A stretch of DNA of 64,000 bases from Sphingomonas jejuensis (GCF_011927695.1 NZ_JAATJE010000001.1:1364001-1428000); one strand, 5' to 3'; shown: positions 17,793-28,135, counted from the first letter of the stretch. The notes: generated from the sequence alone by a model not told the origin. Program-made: numbers and translations.

Positions 17793-18215
17793 TCAGCGCG
17801 CGAACAGCTGGTCCATGTCGGCGAAGGCCTTGAACTCCAGCGCGTTGCCCGCCGGATCAAGGAAGAACATTGTCGATTGCTCGCCCGGCTGCCCGGCAAA
17901 GCGGGTGTGCGGCTCCACGACGAACCGGACACCCGCGGCCCGCACGCGCTCCGCCAGCGCCTGCCAGCGCGCCGGGGTCAGCACGACGCCGAAATGCGGC
18001 ACCGGCACATCGTGCCCGTCGACCGGATTGTGCGCGGCGCCTGCGCGCGGCCGATCGACGCGGTGCGCCACGATCTGGTGGCCGAACAGGTCGAAATCGA
18101 TCCAGTCGGCCGCGCTGCGCCCTTCCGCACAGCCCAGCACCTCGCCGTAGAAGGTGCGTGCCGCGTCCAGATCGTCGACCGGAAAGGCGATGTGGAACGG
18201 CGTGAGCGCACTCAC
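17793..18215 (-). CDS. VOC-family (glyoxalase-like) protein
   Basis: A 140-residue vicinal-oxygen-chelate protein: [22 protein letters not shown] at the N-terminus, ending [18 protein letters not shown]. Two beta-alpha-beta-beta-beta modules are visible, with His near residue 8, Glu near 50-60 and Glu near 130 as probable metal ligands. Family members are glyoxalases, dioxygenases or resistance proteins; the substrate here is unknown. GTG 18215 overlaps the stop of the large VIT protein by four bases, so it is translated behind it, an unexpected pairing. Confidence 0.85.
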   Translation of the reverse strand: MSALTPFHIAFPVDDLDAARTFYGEVLGCAEGRSAADWIDFDLFGHQIVAHRVDRPRAGAAHNPVDGHDVPVPHFGVVLTPARWQALAERVRAAGVRFVVEPHTRFAGQPGEQSTMFFLDPAGNALEFKAFADMDQLFAR

Positions 18216-21100
18216 CGCGTTCCTCCGCCCGCCGGCACCACGATCCGCCCGATCATCTTCGCTCCCGTGCTGTCGCGCGTCAATTCGACGTCCACTCGCT
18301 CCTCCCGTTCCGTCGCGCGGCCGAAATCCCGGATCAGGCGCGCCGTCATCAATGACGGTCCGTTGGGATCGATCCGGTCGCCGGCAAAGACATTCACCTG
18401 CACCTGATATATGCCGGCCGGCGCGCGGCGCAGCTGATACTCCTCCGGCCCGTATCCCGCTGTCATGTCGTCGGACAGCCGCCCGCCGATCGCGGTTCGC
18501 GGATTGCTGAAGATCGCCTGCTCGCCCGACGGCTCGTCGACCCACAGGTCGAGGTCGGTGGCATCGGTGGTCCAGTCGATCACCACGCGCACGTCCACGT
18601 CCAGCAGCTTCACCAGCCGCGGGTCCAGCGTCCAGCGTCCGCCCAGCCGGTCCAGCCGCGGGATCATGGCGTTCGCCTCGTTGAGCGCGATCAGCTCGAT
18701 GCCGTTCCACCGCGCATCGGTCGGCTCCAGCGCCACCTCGCTCAACAGCGCGATCGCGCGTTCCAGGTCCGCCCGCGCCGTGGCCGACTGAAAGGCGGCG
18801 CGCCGGCCGAGCGCAAGCGCAAGGAGGCGCTTGGGCTGCGGCCGCTCCGGGTCCAGCCGCATGTGCCGCTCCCGCAACTCAACCGCGCGGTCATGCGCGC
18901 CATATTGCTCCATGCGATCCGCGACGATGCCGAGCGTGACCTCGTTCGCGGTCGGCAGGTCGAGCGCGGCGAGCGCCGTCTCCACCGCCATGGCCGTGCG
19001 GCCTTTCGCCTGCAGCCACGCCGCGACGTCCAGGTAGAAGGCGGGGATCGATCCGTACCGCTCTTCTTCTGCTGCAAAGATGCGGTCGAAGTTCGCCGGT
19101 GCCGCGTCCAGCGCACGCAGGTACGGGCGCTCCGGCTGCCATGCCTCGATGGCGATCACCGTGCGCGCGGGCGTGCTGATCCGGCGACCCGTCAGCGTGA
19201 TGCTTTCCGCGCCGTCCATCTCAGCAGGCGTGCTGGGCGAAAAGAGCGCGGGTGCCGGGGGAGGCGGCGGCGGAGGCGGCGGTGGCGGTGGCGGTGGCGG
19301 AGGAGCGTTGATCACGGTGGGATCAATTGCCGACGCGCGCTCCCCCACCACATCGTTCCGACTGGCCACCCTCTGCTCGCGCTTCACCTGCGAAACGGTC
19401 GGGAACCGACGCTCCCACCAGCCGACCTGCTCCGTCCACATCCGCACCACGTCGGTCAGCCGCTCGGCACGGGCGCGTGATCGCCCGTCGGCCGCCTCCT
19501 TGAAAAGCCGGCCATATTCGTTCGCGAGCGCCGGCGGATAGTTGGCCGGGGGTGCGATGTCGGCCTGCAGATAATCGTTGGGCGTTTCCAGCACCAGAAA
19601 CGACAGGCTGTCGCTCGCGACGCCATAACGGCGGCTGATCGCGACATAGTCGGCGCGCCGGTCGTCCGCGCCCAGCATCGCCAGCCGCTCTGCCGCCAGC
19701 AGTGCCCCCTCGCCGTCGAACGCCGCCTCGTCCTCGGGGACGATGGCGCGCGTCGTGCCACCCGTCCGCAGCCGGATGCCGCCCTGCTCTGGCAGGCGCA
19801 CGATCAGCGCGAAACGTCCCGATCCGGCATCCAACCGCAGGACGTCCAACGCCGCGCCGTCGTCGTCGATCAGCGTCACGTCGGCGCCCCCGGCGAGTGC
19901 GGCCGGATCGCTGTTGCCGGACAGCAGCTGTCCGCCGCCCGCGCCGGCCAGGCCGCGAAGGTACGACAGGTCCGGTGCCGCACCGGAGGCAACCACGTCC
20001 AGCCGGCAGGCGGGTGCGAACCGCGCCGACCGGTCGATGGCAGGCGCGCCGTTGGCGAACAGGATGCATGATCGTGCGGGCGCCCGGTCCGCCGCCAGCG
20101 GTGCATGGCTCGATGCGCCGCGATAGCTGACCCGGCCGATCGCCGCGATCAGGCGGTCGGCGTCCGGCACCATCAGCCGCTCGGCGCCGCTGCTGTTGAA
20201 CAGCACGAGTTCGATCTGCTGCGGCCGCCGACGCGCGACGATCGCACGCAGCAGCGCCTGCTCGTCCGCGCCGCCCGCGCCGAGGCGGGATCGGGACCGA
20301 TCCCAGTATATCCGAAGGACGCCGCCCAAGGCCGCGGCTTCGCGCGCCGGCAGCGTCCCGCTGACCTGGATATAGCGCTCTCCCGTCGCATGGCGGCTGG
20401 CGATCGCGCGCGCGCCCGCATCGGGATCGATCAGCATCGTTCCCGCACCGATATCGTCCAGGCCGACCTCGATCGTCCCATTGGCGTTCAACAGGCGCCG
20501 TGATCCTCCCGGCAGGGTGACTGCGGCCTCGGCCGCGCCCACGGCGCGCACCCGCACCCTTCCGTTCCGGCCCAGCCCGGACAGGGGCAGCCGGTAACCG
20601 TCCGCGATCGGCGACACGAACCGGACCCTGATGCGGCGCTCGCCACCGGGGGCGATGGGGAACACGCGTGTGGTGAACCCGCCGTCCGGCCGGACCTCGG
20701 CCAGCCCGGGATCGATGCCGCGCCGCACCTGCGCCTCGTAAACGGCCTCGGCCCGCGGCCGGTCGACCAGCACGCCATCCACCAGCCCGCCGCTGCCCAC
20801 GATGTTCAAGGCATATCCCGTGACGATCGATCCGGGGGGCAGCATCAGCTCGAACTCACCCTCCAGCACCTCGTGGCTGCTGTTCCGCAAGGACGCCGTG
20901 ATGCTGGTTTCCGCCACCGCCCCTCGAACAACGATGTCGACCTCGACCTGGCCGAACGTCAGCTTGCGCTCCGTTCCTTCGGCGCGGACGCCGCGCGCAA
21001 ATGCGGTCAGGCGGGGGTTCGCGCCCTCCTGAGCGGATGCGGGTACGTGTGCCAGCATCGCCAGCGCCAGTGTCAGTGCCGCCCAGACCCGCAGCCCCAT
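18212..21100 (-). CDS. Large exported VIT-domain / DUF2135 protein with polyproline linker
   Basis: A 962-residue exported protein. Residues 1-24 form a signal peptide ([16 protein letters not shown], then ASA). A VIT (inter-alpha-trypsin inhibitor) domain follows (about 35-165: [31 protein letters not shown]). Then comes a long region without a recognised fold, sixteen consecutive prolines near residue 605, a helical repeat-like part, and a C-terminal DUF2135 domain ([20 protein letters not shown]). Such proteins sit at the cell surface or periplasm; function is unknown. The frame stays open another 1.9 kb upstream, but that is antisense to the GGDEF gene. The signal peptide fixes the start at ATG 21100. 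Confidence 0.85.
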   Translation of the reverse strand: MGLRVWAALTLALAMLAHVPASAQEGANPRLTAFARGVRAEGTERKLTFGQVEVDIVVRGAVAETSITASLRNSSHEVLEGEFELMLPPGSIVTGYALNIVGSGGLVDGVLVDRPRAEAVYEAQVRRGIDPGLAEVRPDGGFTTRVFPIAPGGERRIRVRFVSPIADGYRLPLSGLGRNGRVRVRAVGAAEAAVTLPGGSRRLLNANGTIEVGLDDIGAGTMLIDPDAGARAIASRHATGERYIQVSGTLPAREAAALGGVLRIYWDRSRSRLGAGGADEQALLRAIVARRRPQQIELVLFNSSGAERLMVPDADRLIAAIGRVSYRGASSHAPLAADRAPARSCILFANGAPAIDRSARFAPACRLDVVASGAAPDLSYLRGLAGAGGGQLLSGNSDPAALAGGADVTLIDDDGAALDVLRLDAGSGRFALIVRLPEQGGIRLRTGGTTRAIVPEDEAAFDGEGALLAAERLAMLGADDRRADYVAISRRYGVASDSLSFLVLETPNDYLQADIAPPANYPPALANEYGRLFKEAADGRSRARAERLTDVVRMWTEQVGWWERRFPTVSQVKREQRVASRNDVVGERASAIDPTVINAPPPPPPPPPPPPPPPPAPALFSPSTPAEMDGAESITLTGRRISTPARTVIAIEAWQPERPYLRALDAAPANFDRIFAAEEERYGSIPAFYLDVAAWLQAKGRTAMAVETALAALDLPTANEVTLGIVADRMEQYGAHDRAVELRERHMRLDPERPQPKRLLALALGRRAAFQSATARADLERAIALLSEVALEPTDARWNGIELIALNEANAMIPRLDRLGGRWTLDPRLVKLLDVDVRVVIDWTTDATDLDLWVDEPSGEQAIFSNPRTAIGGRLSDDMTAGYGPEEYQLRRAPAGIYQVQVNVFAGDRIDPNGPSLMTARLIRDFGRATEREERVDVELTRDSTGAKMIGRIVVPAGGGTR
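19256..19303 (-). repeat. Run of 16 proline codons in the VIT protein
   Basis: Sixteen uninterrupted proline codons (CCN, with CCG/CCA alternating in part) link the middle and C-terminal parts of the protein. Such a run stalls ribosomes without EF-P and is a slippage-prone GC-rich trinucleotide tract. Confidence 0.9.
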
Positions 21101-21271
21101 TGTTCCCCCCCTCGACTCGGCTGCGACGTTCACCGCCGTTCCAGCATCCTGAGTATTCTCCGCCAGCGGATCGGAGTCGAGCGTCAGGGCATCGGTGCCG
21201 ATCGGCGGGCTGGACGCACAACCGTTCCAAACTGGATCGAACCAAAAGCGTCCCTGAACTCTCCCGCTGCC

Positions 21272-23616
21272 ATGTCGCCTGCCATGTTCACCGTCGTCGA
21301 ATGCGTCACCCGTCAGCATGATCTGCGGCTGATCCTTGTGTCGGTCGCGATCTGGCTGCTCGGCAGCAGCACCTTCTTCCTTCTTCTGCGGCGCGCGCGC
21401 GACAGTGCGGCTCATCGCCGCATTCACTGGACACGTCTCGCCGCGATCGCGGGCGGTGCGGGCATCTGGGCGAAGCATTTCGTCGCGATGCTCGCCTATG
21501 ACGGGGTCATGCCGATGCGGTTCGGCGCGGTCCTCACGCTGGCCTCGATCGCGGTCGTCATGCTGCTGCTGCTGGGCGCGCTCCGGCTGCTGGGCGACGG
21601 GCGTGATCTTCGCCGCTGTGCGGGCGCCGGGCTCGCCACCGGCGTCGCGATCGGCGCAATGCATTTCACCGGCATGGCGGCGATCGTGGCTGCCGCCCGC
21701 ATCGTCTACACGCCCGGCCCGATCATCGCCGCGGCGGCCGTGGCCAGCGCGCTGTTCGCGTGCGCCTATGTGGCAAACGCGCGCTTGTCCGGCGCGCCTG
21801 CGATCGTGGTGCCGGCAATGCTCGCGCTCCTGTCGCTCTGCCTGCTCCATTATGGCGCGATGGCCGCGACCACGCTGGTCCCCGATCCCACCGTCTCCGC
21901 ACCGGCAGGCGGGTTGGACCGGCCGCTGCTGATCACCGCGGTGGTGCTGGTGACGGCCGGGCTGCTGCTGCTCTCCGTCGTGGCCGTGCTGTTCGACCGC
22001 TATCTCACCGATCTTAGGGGTCTGGCGGAGGCGATGCTGGACGGCATGGCGATCGTCCGGGACGGACAGGTTGTGGAGGCGAATGCCTGCTTCGGCCGCC
22101 TGCTGGCGCTGCCGCCGGCGGCCCTCGTCGGACGGGCGATCGACGATCTGATGACCGCTGCCGATGGCCAGCCGCTCGCAGCGGAGCGGGGCGCGCCCGT
22201 CGATGTCGCGGTGGCGACCGCGCCCGACCGGGCCCTCGAAGTGTCGACGCGGGCGGTTGAATATCGCGGCCGGCCGAGCGTCGTCGTCGCCGTCCGCGAC
22301 CTGACGGAAAAGCGCGCGGCACAGCGCCGGATCGAGCATCTTGCCCGCCATGACGCCCTCACCGGCCTCCCCAACCGCGCGGTCATGGAGGAAAGGCTGG
22401 AACGCGATCTCGCCCGCGCCCGCCGCGACGGCCAGGACGTCGCGCTGGTGGCGCTCGACCTCGATCGGTTCAAGGCCGTCAACGACATCTTCGGCCATGC
22501 CGCCGGCGACGACATTCTCCGCCGCATCGGCCGCATCCTCTCCGATGCCGTGCGGTCGACCGACACGGTGGCGCGGCTCGGCGGCGACGAATTCATGATC
22601 CTGCAGGTCGGCGCGGCCCAGCCGGACGGCGCGCAGGCGCTCGTGCGGCGCATCCTGGATGATGTGGCGGCGGAAATGGACAGCGCGCGCGATCCGGCCG
22701 CCGTCGGCGTCAGCCTCGGCGTCGCGATCTTCCCCGCCGACGCGGCGGACGCCGCCGGCTTGCGCCACGGTGCCGACGTCGCGCTCTACCGGGCAAAGGC
22801 CGCCGGGCGCGGCGTCGCGCGCTTCTTCGATGCCGACATGGACCGCGCCGTGCGCACCCGGCGCGCGCTGGAACATGATCTGCGCCACGCGATCCTGCGC
22901 GACCAGCTCCGCCTCGCCTATCAGCCGCTCGTGTCCACTGCGGGGGGGCGGGTCACCGGCTACGAGGCGCTGCTCCGCTGGCAGCATCCGGACCGCGGCG
23001 AGATCCTGCCGGACGATTTCGTGCCCATCGCGGAGGAGTCCGGCTCGATCGTCGCCCTGGGTGACTGGGTGCTGCGCAACGCCTGTGCCGCCGCAGCGAC
23101 CTGGCCTTCCGAGGTTGCCCTCGCCGTCAACGTCTCCGCCGTCCAGTTCCAGCTCCCCAACCTTGCCGATCAGGTCGCCGCGGTGCTTGCCGACACCGGC
23201 CTTGCCCCCGCGCGCCTCGAACTGGAGATCACCGAAACCGTGCTGATGCGCGACCGCGCGACCGCGCGACCGCGCTCGCCACGCTCGACCGCCTGAAGGC
23301 GCTCGGCGTCCGCGTGGTGATGGACGATTTTGGCACCGGCTACTCGTCCCTGTCGAACCTGCAGAGCTTCCCGTTCGACAAGATCAAGATCGACCGCAGC
23401 TTTGTCGCCAGCATGGAAACGGACGATGCCGCCCGGTCCATCGTCCGCGCGATCGTCGGCATCGGCCGCAGCCTCGGCCTGCCGGTGGTGGCGGAGGGTG
23501 TCGAGACCGAGGCGCAGCACCGCATGGTGGCGGAGGAAGGCTGCCCGGAGGCGCAGGGCTATCTGTTCGGGCGGCCCGGCCCCGTCAGCTTCGCACCCGC
23601 CGCCGCCGCCGCCTGA
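21272..23616 (+). pseudogene. MHYT-GGDEF-EAL c-di-GMP enzyme, EAL domain out of frame (frameshift at 8-bp repeat)
   Basis: As it stands the frame from ATG 21272 ends at 23296 (674 residues). The rest of the EAL domain continues in another frame to 23616. The N-terminal part is a seven-helix MHYT sensor with KHFVAM, MHFTGM and LHYGAM near residues 68, 130 and 192. A PAS-like segment follows, then an intact GGDEF domain (RLGGDEF near 437, inhibitory RSTD site just before it), then an EAL domain that reaches ELEITETVLM and is cut. DDFGTGYSS, KIDRSFV and EGVETEAQ lie past the break. Three copies of an 8-bp unit sit at the break, and two copies would restore a 778-residue protein. Truncated, it could still make c-di-GMP. 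Confidence 0.85.
23251..23274 (+). repeat. Three tandem copies of an 8-bp unit (CGACCGCG) at the frameshift
   Basis: CGACCGCG is repeated exactly three times at 23251-23258, 23259-23266 and 23267-23274. Removing one copy gives the reading MRDRATALATLDRLKALG, joining the two halves of the EAL domain without gap. The unit length is not a multiple of three, so each slip changes the frame. Confidence 0.95.
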
Positions 23617-23617
23617 G

Positions 23618-24673
23618 CTATTCCCCGGCGAACCACCGCGCCAGCGGGTCGATCATCTCTTCCGGGATGCGCCGGGCGATCACCGGCATCACGTCCTGCG
23701 GCTTGCGCGCATCCACCACCGTTTCCTCGCCGCGCCACTGCCGCAGCCGCTGCGCAATATAGCTCGCCCGCTGGCCGTGGATCACGGGAAACGGCCGCCG
23801 GCCTCCCGCGTCATGGCAGCTGACGCAGGCGGGCAGCTGATCGGACGGCCTCCCGCGCAGCGCGATCTCGGCCGCCGCGCCGCTGGTCGGCCGCGCGCCA
23901 CCGCCCAGGCCCGGCATGGCCGCGAAATAGCTTGCCAGCCAGCGCCGCTCGTCCGGATCCAGCGGCGCCGCGGCCGCCGCCATCACGCCGCTTTCCCGCC
24001 GCAGGTTGGCATAGCGGACGAGCGAGGCCTCCAGATAATCGGCACGCTGGCCACCCAGGATCGGGATGTCGCCCTGCCCCCTCCCGCGCCCGTCGGCACC
24101 GTGGCACCCGACGCACGCGACCAGCCCGCGCGCCTCCGGCACCGTCGGCAGCCCGCCCTGCCCGTCATGCGCCACCAGCGCGCGGTATTCGGTCACGCTC
24201 ATCTCGGGCAGCAGGCGGATAAAGCCTACCATCCGCCGAACCTCGTCCTTCCGCTCCAGCGTCGGCCAGGCCGGCATGCCCGTATATTTCACGCCGTGCT
24301 TCAGGATCCAGAACAGCTGCGCATCCGTCCACGTCGGCACCGTTTCCGTCAGGTCCGGCGCCGGCGGCGTCGCCGACCGGGTGACGGGCGATGCCTTCTG
24401 CCCCGGCGCGCCGTGGCACACGGCACAGCTCTGCTCGAAATGCCCCGCGGCCGAAATGAGGCCGCTCGGGTCGCGCGGGCTCTCCACGCCTTCCAGCAGC
24501 GTGTGGGTGCGCACCGAATTGCGCATGGTCCAGTGCAGGAACCAGTCGGTGATGGCCCAATGGCCGCTCGACGCCGCCACGTTGAAGATCCCCGACCAGG
24601 CGAACAGCATCCCTGCCGCCGCCAGCGTCAACAGCGCGACCAGCGCGCGCCGCCACGTCACCCGGATCGTCAT
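23618..24673 (-). CDS. Membrane-anchored tri-haem cytochrome c
   Basis: A 351-residue protein with one N-terminal membrane segment (about residues 9-30) and three c-type haem sites: CAVCH at 83-87, CVGCH at 187-191 and CVSCH at 283-287. The modules resemble cytochrome c class I domains with downstream Met ligands (for example TGMPAWP near 131). It would face the periplasm and pass electrons, most simply to the caa3 oxidase encoded upstream in the same operon. ATG 24673 overlaps the ctaG stop by four bases. It could alternatively be an alcohol-dehydrogenase-type cytochrome subunit. Confidence 0.88.
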   Translation of the reverse strand: MTIRVTWRRALVALLTLAAAGMLFAWSGIFNVAASSGHWAITDWFLHWTMRNSVRTHTLLEGVESPRDPSGLISAAGHFEQSCAVCHGAPGQKASPVTRSATPPAPDLTETVPTWTDAQLFWILKHGVKYTGMPAWPTLERKDEVRRMVGFIRLLPEMSVTEYRALVAHDGQGGLPTVPEARGLVACVGCHGADGRGRGQGDIPILGGQRADYLEASLVRYANLRRESGVMAAAAAPLDPDERRWLASYFAAMPGLGGGARPTSGAAAEIALRGRPSDQLPACVSCHDAGGRRPFPVIHGQRASYIAQRLRQWRGEETVVDARKPQDVMPVIARRIPEEMIDPLARWFAGE

Positions 24674-25236
24674 GCGCGCACCCGTTCGTTCAGCAACGTT
24701 CCCAGCATCCACAATCCGCCCATCAAATAGCTCGCGCCGCCCAGCGTCAGCATCACCACGCCGCCAAGCTGCTGGTCGGCCAACGCATCCAGCCCGCCAA
24801 AGCCGCCATGCATCGCCATCATCGGATAAAGCCGCCGCGGCGCGAGCCCGATCAGCGCGCCCAGCAGCGTCATGTGCATGGATGTGAGCAGAAGCGCCGC
24901 CACCCCGCCGACCCGCTCGCGCAGCGCCGCCGTCCACAGCAGCGTGCCGGCCGCCAGGAAGCTCGCCTGCTCCACCAGCATCAGCGCCAGGCTCATGTCG
25001 GTCGCGGCCCGCACCGCCGGCATGTGCCACCCCCACACGATCGCGAGCTCGATCAGCATCGCGGCAATCGCGCCCGGCAGGCGCCGGTTCGCCAGCACCG
25101 GCTGCAGCCCGATCGCGAGCATCGGCCCGGCCACCGCGACCGCCAGCATGTGTCCGATCATGTGGCCGGTCATGCCCAGCCCGGCAGAGGCCACCAGCGT
25201 GCCGACCAGCGCGACGATCAGCCCGGCTGCGGTCAT
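24670..25236 (-). CDS. CtaG-like (caa3-type) cytochrome oxidase assembly membrane protein
   Basis: A 188-residue polytopic protein with about five or six hydrophobic segments and conserved histidines in GMTGHMIGHMLAVAVAGP and LLTSMHMTLLGALIGLAPR. This matches the caa3_CtaG (CtaG_2) family, membrane proteins needed for assembly of caa3-type oxidases, probably in copper delivery; it is unrelated to the Cox11-type CtaG. It is short for the family (usually 220-300), lacking part of the N-terminus. It overlaps its upstream and downstream genes by four bases each. Confidence 0.8.
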   Translation of the reverse strand: MTAAGLIVALVGTLVASAGLGMTGHMIGHMLAVAVAGPMLAIGLQPVLANRRLPGAIAAMLIELAIVWGWHMPAVRAATDMSLALMLVEQASFLAAGTLLWTAALRERVGGVAALLLTSMHMTLLGALIGLAPRRLYPMMAMHGGFGGLDALADQQLGGVVMLTLGGASYLMGGLWMLGTLLNERVRA

Positions 25237-25613
25237 CGGCAGTCGGTCAGCATCACGGCCGGCACCGCCGTGAACACCACGCCCACAAAGCTCAGTGCTG
25301 CCAGCAACATGGTGGAAACCGCCAGGAAGCGGAGCCGGTCGTTGTCCGTGCCCTTGTCATGCGGCGGCGGGTCCCCCGGCCGCCGCGACTGGATCCAGGC
25401 GATCACGCCCGACGCGACGATGATGGCCAGCGCCGCCACCGTCCCGGCGACGAATGCCCAGGGGTAGCGCGGAAAGGCGCCCGCCTTCGCGCAGGAGATC
25501 GCGACCCACAGGTAGCAGGTGAGGAAATGCACCGCCCACACCGTCGGCGGCACGATCAGCGTCCACAGCGTGACGCGGGCTTCGCGGACGCGCTGTCCCC
25601 AGGTCAGCTTCAT
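25233..25613 (-). CDS. Unknown three-helix membrane protein in the caa3 operon
   Basis: A 126-residue protein without a recognised function. Three hydrophobic segments are visible at about residues 16-38, 50-73 and 95-120. The first contains VWAVHFLTCYLWVAISCAK, with a histidine and two cysteines inside or next to the membrane. It lies between the fused oxidase subunit gene and the ctaG-like gene, with four-base overlaps on both sides, so it is made together with them. An assembly or stability role for the oxidase is inferred only from this position. Confidence 0.8.
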   Translation of the reverse strand: MKLTWGQRVREARVTLWTLIVPPTVWAVHFLTCYLWVAISCAKAGAFPRYPWAFVAGTVAALAIIVASGVIAWIQSRRPGDPPPHDKGTDNDRLRFLAVSTMLLAALSFVGVVFTAVPAVMLTDCR

Positions 25614-28135
25614 GCCAGCACCGGGAACAGGCCGATGGTGAGATAGGTCACCGCCGCCGTCAGCAGCATGAAATGCATGTAGACGCTGATGTTGCGCAGT
25701 TCCGCGTCATAGGTCGGCGTCAGCCGCCCGGTCACGCTCCGCGCAAGCGTGTAGCTCTGCATGATCGCCGCGACGCCCGAATGCGCGCTGGTCCAGATGG
25801 CCAGCGTCCAGACGATCGCCGGATAGACATGCTGCTCGGGCACCAGGTCCGACGTCCAAGGACCGGCCAGCCCGGCCGCGATCCCGGCCATCGACGCGAC
25901 GATGCCGATGGCGAGGAGCAGGCGGGCCGCGCCGGTGCCGCCGCGCGCGTTCACCTCGCGCGCGCCGATCGTCGCTGCCCAGCCTGCCGCAGCCAGTCCC
26001 AGCGCAACCATCGGCCAGAACAGCCCGGGCCCGTTCAGGCCCGGCCCGGACGGCGGAAACTCCGGATGGATCGTCCAGTAGAAGAAATAACCGAACACCA
26101 GCCCGGAGAAGGCGGTCGCATCCGCCATCATCGTGATGAACATCGCCCACCATCCGGGCGACGAGCTGCCGGAGATATAGAGCGGCAGCGTGATGCCGTG
26201 GCCGATCGGCTTTTCAGGCTTCTCCGGGATCTCGCCGGTGCCGGTCCACAGCCACGCGACGACGAAGCCCAGCGTCGCCACCGCACCGACCAGCGCGGCC
26301 ATGTAGAGATGGTAGGTCGTCAGGATGAACACGCTGCCCAGCGCGATCGCCGTCAGCATGGGCAGAACGCTGGGCGTGCCCAGCCGGATCACGGCGATGG
26401 GGCGTGAATCGAGCACGGTGGTGATGATGGATTCGCGCCGTCCTTCCTCCGCGTCGGGCAGGAAGAAGCGCCCTTCGTCCACCTTCTTGACGAAGTCGGG
26501 CTGGTCCCAGATCGGATAGCGGCTCTCGATCAGCGGCACCGATCGCACACCCCAATTCTCGTTCTCGGGCGTCACCAGCCATTCCAGCGTGCCCGCGTTC
26601 CACGGGTTGCGCCCGGCCTTCTGGCGCCACGGCGACCGGAACAGGTCGATGCAGACGATCAGCACGCCCAGCGCAAAGGCATAGGCGCCGACCGTGGACA
26701 TCAGGTTCAGTCCGCCGATGCCAAGCTCGGCCGGATAGGTGAACACGCGGCGCGGCATGCCGAACATGCCCGACAGATGCATGGGGAAGAACGTCAGGTT
26801 GGCGCCCGCGAACATGATCCAGAAGGCGGTCCGGCCCATCCGGTCGGACAGCTTCTTCCCCGTCACCAGCGGCCAGTAATAGTAAAGCCCGCCGAACAGC
26901 GGCAGCAGCGTGCCGCCGATCAGCACATAATGCAGGTGCGCCACGATGAAGTAGGTGTCGTGCGCCTGCCAGTCGAACGGGGCGATCGCCACCATCACGC
27001 CGGTCAGGCCTCCGATCACGAAGATGGCGAGGCTGCCGACGGCGTAGAGCAGCGGCGTCGACCACACCACGCGGCCCGCCCACAGCGTGCCGATCAGCAC
27101 GAAGATCTGCACCGCCGTCGGGATCGCCACCGCCTCGGATGCTGCCGAGAAGAACGCCAGGCTGATGTTCGGCAGGCCGGTCGCGAACATGTGGTGCACC
27201 CACAATCCGAACGACAGGAACGCGGTGCCGACCGCCGCCAGCACGATCCATGGATAGCCGAGCAGATGGCGCTGCGCGAAGGTCGGCACCAGCATGGCGA
27301 ACAGCGCGATCGACGGCAGGAAGACAATGTAGACCTCTGGGTGGCCGAAGATCCAGAACAGGTGCTGCCACAACAGCGGGTCGCCGCCCCGCTCGGCATC
27401 GAAGAACGGCCAGTTGAGCAGTCGCTCGAGCTCGAACAGGATGTCGCCCGCAATCAGCGGCGGGAATGCGAACAGGATCATCACCGCCACCACCAGGATG
27501 TACCAGGCGTAAAGCGGCATCAGGTTCAGACGCATGCCCGGCGGGCGGCACTTCAGCACGCCCACGATCAGTTCGACCGCCGCCGCGACGGACGACACCT
27601 CGATGAAGGACAGGCCCAGCATCCAGATGTCGGCACCCAGCCCGCTCAGGTCGGTCCGCGTGGTCAGCGGCGGATACATGAACCAGCCGCCATCGGGCGC
27701 CGCGTTGAAGAAGATCGATCCCGACACGAACACGCCGCCGATCAGGAAGGACCAGTATCCAAATGCCGACAGCCGCGGGAACGGCAGGTCGCGCGCCGCC
27801 AGCAGCTGCGGCAGCAGGATGATCGACACCGCCTCGAACATCGGCACGGCGAACAGGAACATCATGGTCGAACCATGCAGCGTGAACAGCTGGTTGAACG
27901 TGTTCGCGCTCACCAAGTCGTTGTCCGGCACCGCCAGCTGCGTGCGCATGATCAGCGCCAGCACGCCTGCGAACAGCATGAAGCCGAAGGCGGTGACGAC
28001 ATACCAGTTGCCGACCCGGTTGTTGTTCACGTCCGTCCAGCGGAAGAACAAGCCCTTGGGCGCCTCCCAGACCGCGCGCAGCCGCTCCTCCTGCGCCTTG
28101 CGGAGTGCGGGATCGTCCTGGTCGTGAAGGCTCAT
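25610..28135 (-). CDS. ctaD: caa3-type cytochrome c oxidase subunit I fused to subunit III
   Basis: An 841-residue fusion. Residues 1 to about 560 are subunit I with the haem and CuB ligands: FTLHGSTMMF (low-spin haem His), WIFGHPEVYIVFLP (His-Tyr crosslink site), VHHMFATG (CuB histidines) and VAHLHYVLIGG (haem a3 His). From about 640, PGWWAMFITMMADATAFSGLVFGYFFYW begins a subunit III-like part with several helices. The complex is a proton-pumping terminal oxidase in the inner membrane. ATG 28135 overlaps the coxB stop, and its stop overlaps the next gene. The I-III fusion is known for caa3 oxidases. Confidence 0.93.
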   Translation of the reverse strand: MSLHDQDDPALRKAQEERLRAVWEAPKGLFFRWTDVNNNRVGNWYVVTAFGFMLFAGVLALIMRTQLAVPDNDLVSANTFNQLFTLHGSTMMFLFAVPMFEAVSIILLPQLLAARDLPFPRLSAFGYWSFLIGGVFVSGSIFFNAAPDGGWFMYPPLTTRTDLSGLGADIWMLGLSFIEVSSVAAAVELIVGVLKCRPPGMRLNLMPLYAWYILVVAVMILFAFPPLIAGDILFELERLLNWPFFDAERGGDPLLWQHLFWIFGHPEVYIVFLPSIALFAMLVPTFAQRHLLGYPWIVLAAVGTAFLSFGLWVHHMFATGLPNISLAFFSAASEAVAIPTAVQIFVLIGTLWAGRVVWSTPLLYAVGSLAIFVIGGLTGVMVAIAPFDWQAHDTYFIVAHLHYVLIGGTLLPLFGGLYYYWPLVTGKKLSDRMGRTAFWIMFAGANLTFFPMHLSGMFGMPRRVFTYPAELGIGGLNLMSTVGAYAFALGVLIVCIDLFRSPWRQKAGRNPWNAGTLEWLVTPENENWGVRSVPLIESRYPIWDQPDFVKKVDEGRFFLPDAEEGRRESIITTVLDSRPIAVIRLGTPSVLPMLTAIALGSVFILTTYHLYMAALVGAVATLGFVVAWLWTGTGEIPEKPEKPIGHGITLPLYISGSSSPGWWAMFITMMADATAFSGLVFGYFFYWTIHPEFPPSGPGLNGPGLFWPMVALGLAAAGWAATIGAREVNARGGTGAARLLLAIGIVASMAGIAAGLAGPWTSDLVPEQHVYPAIVWTLAIWTSAHSGVAAIMQSYTLARSVTGRLTPTYDAELRNISVYMHFMLLTAAVTYLTIGLFPVLA

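Noticed and set aside
18212-22987. A 1591-codon open frame on the minus strand
   Set aside because: Only the part to 21100 has a signal peptide and domains. The rest is antisense to the well-conserved MHYT-GGDEF gene and low-complexity, a common artefact at high GC.
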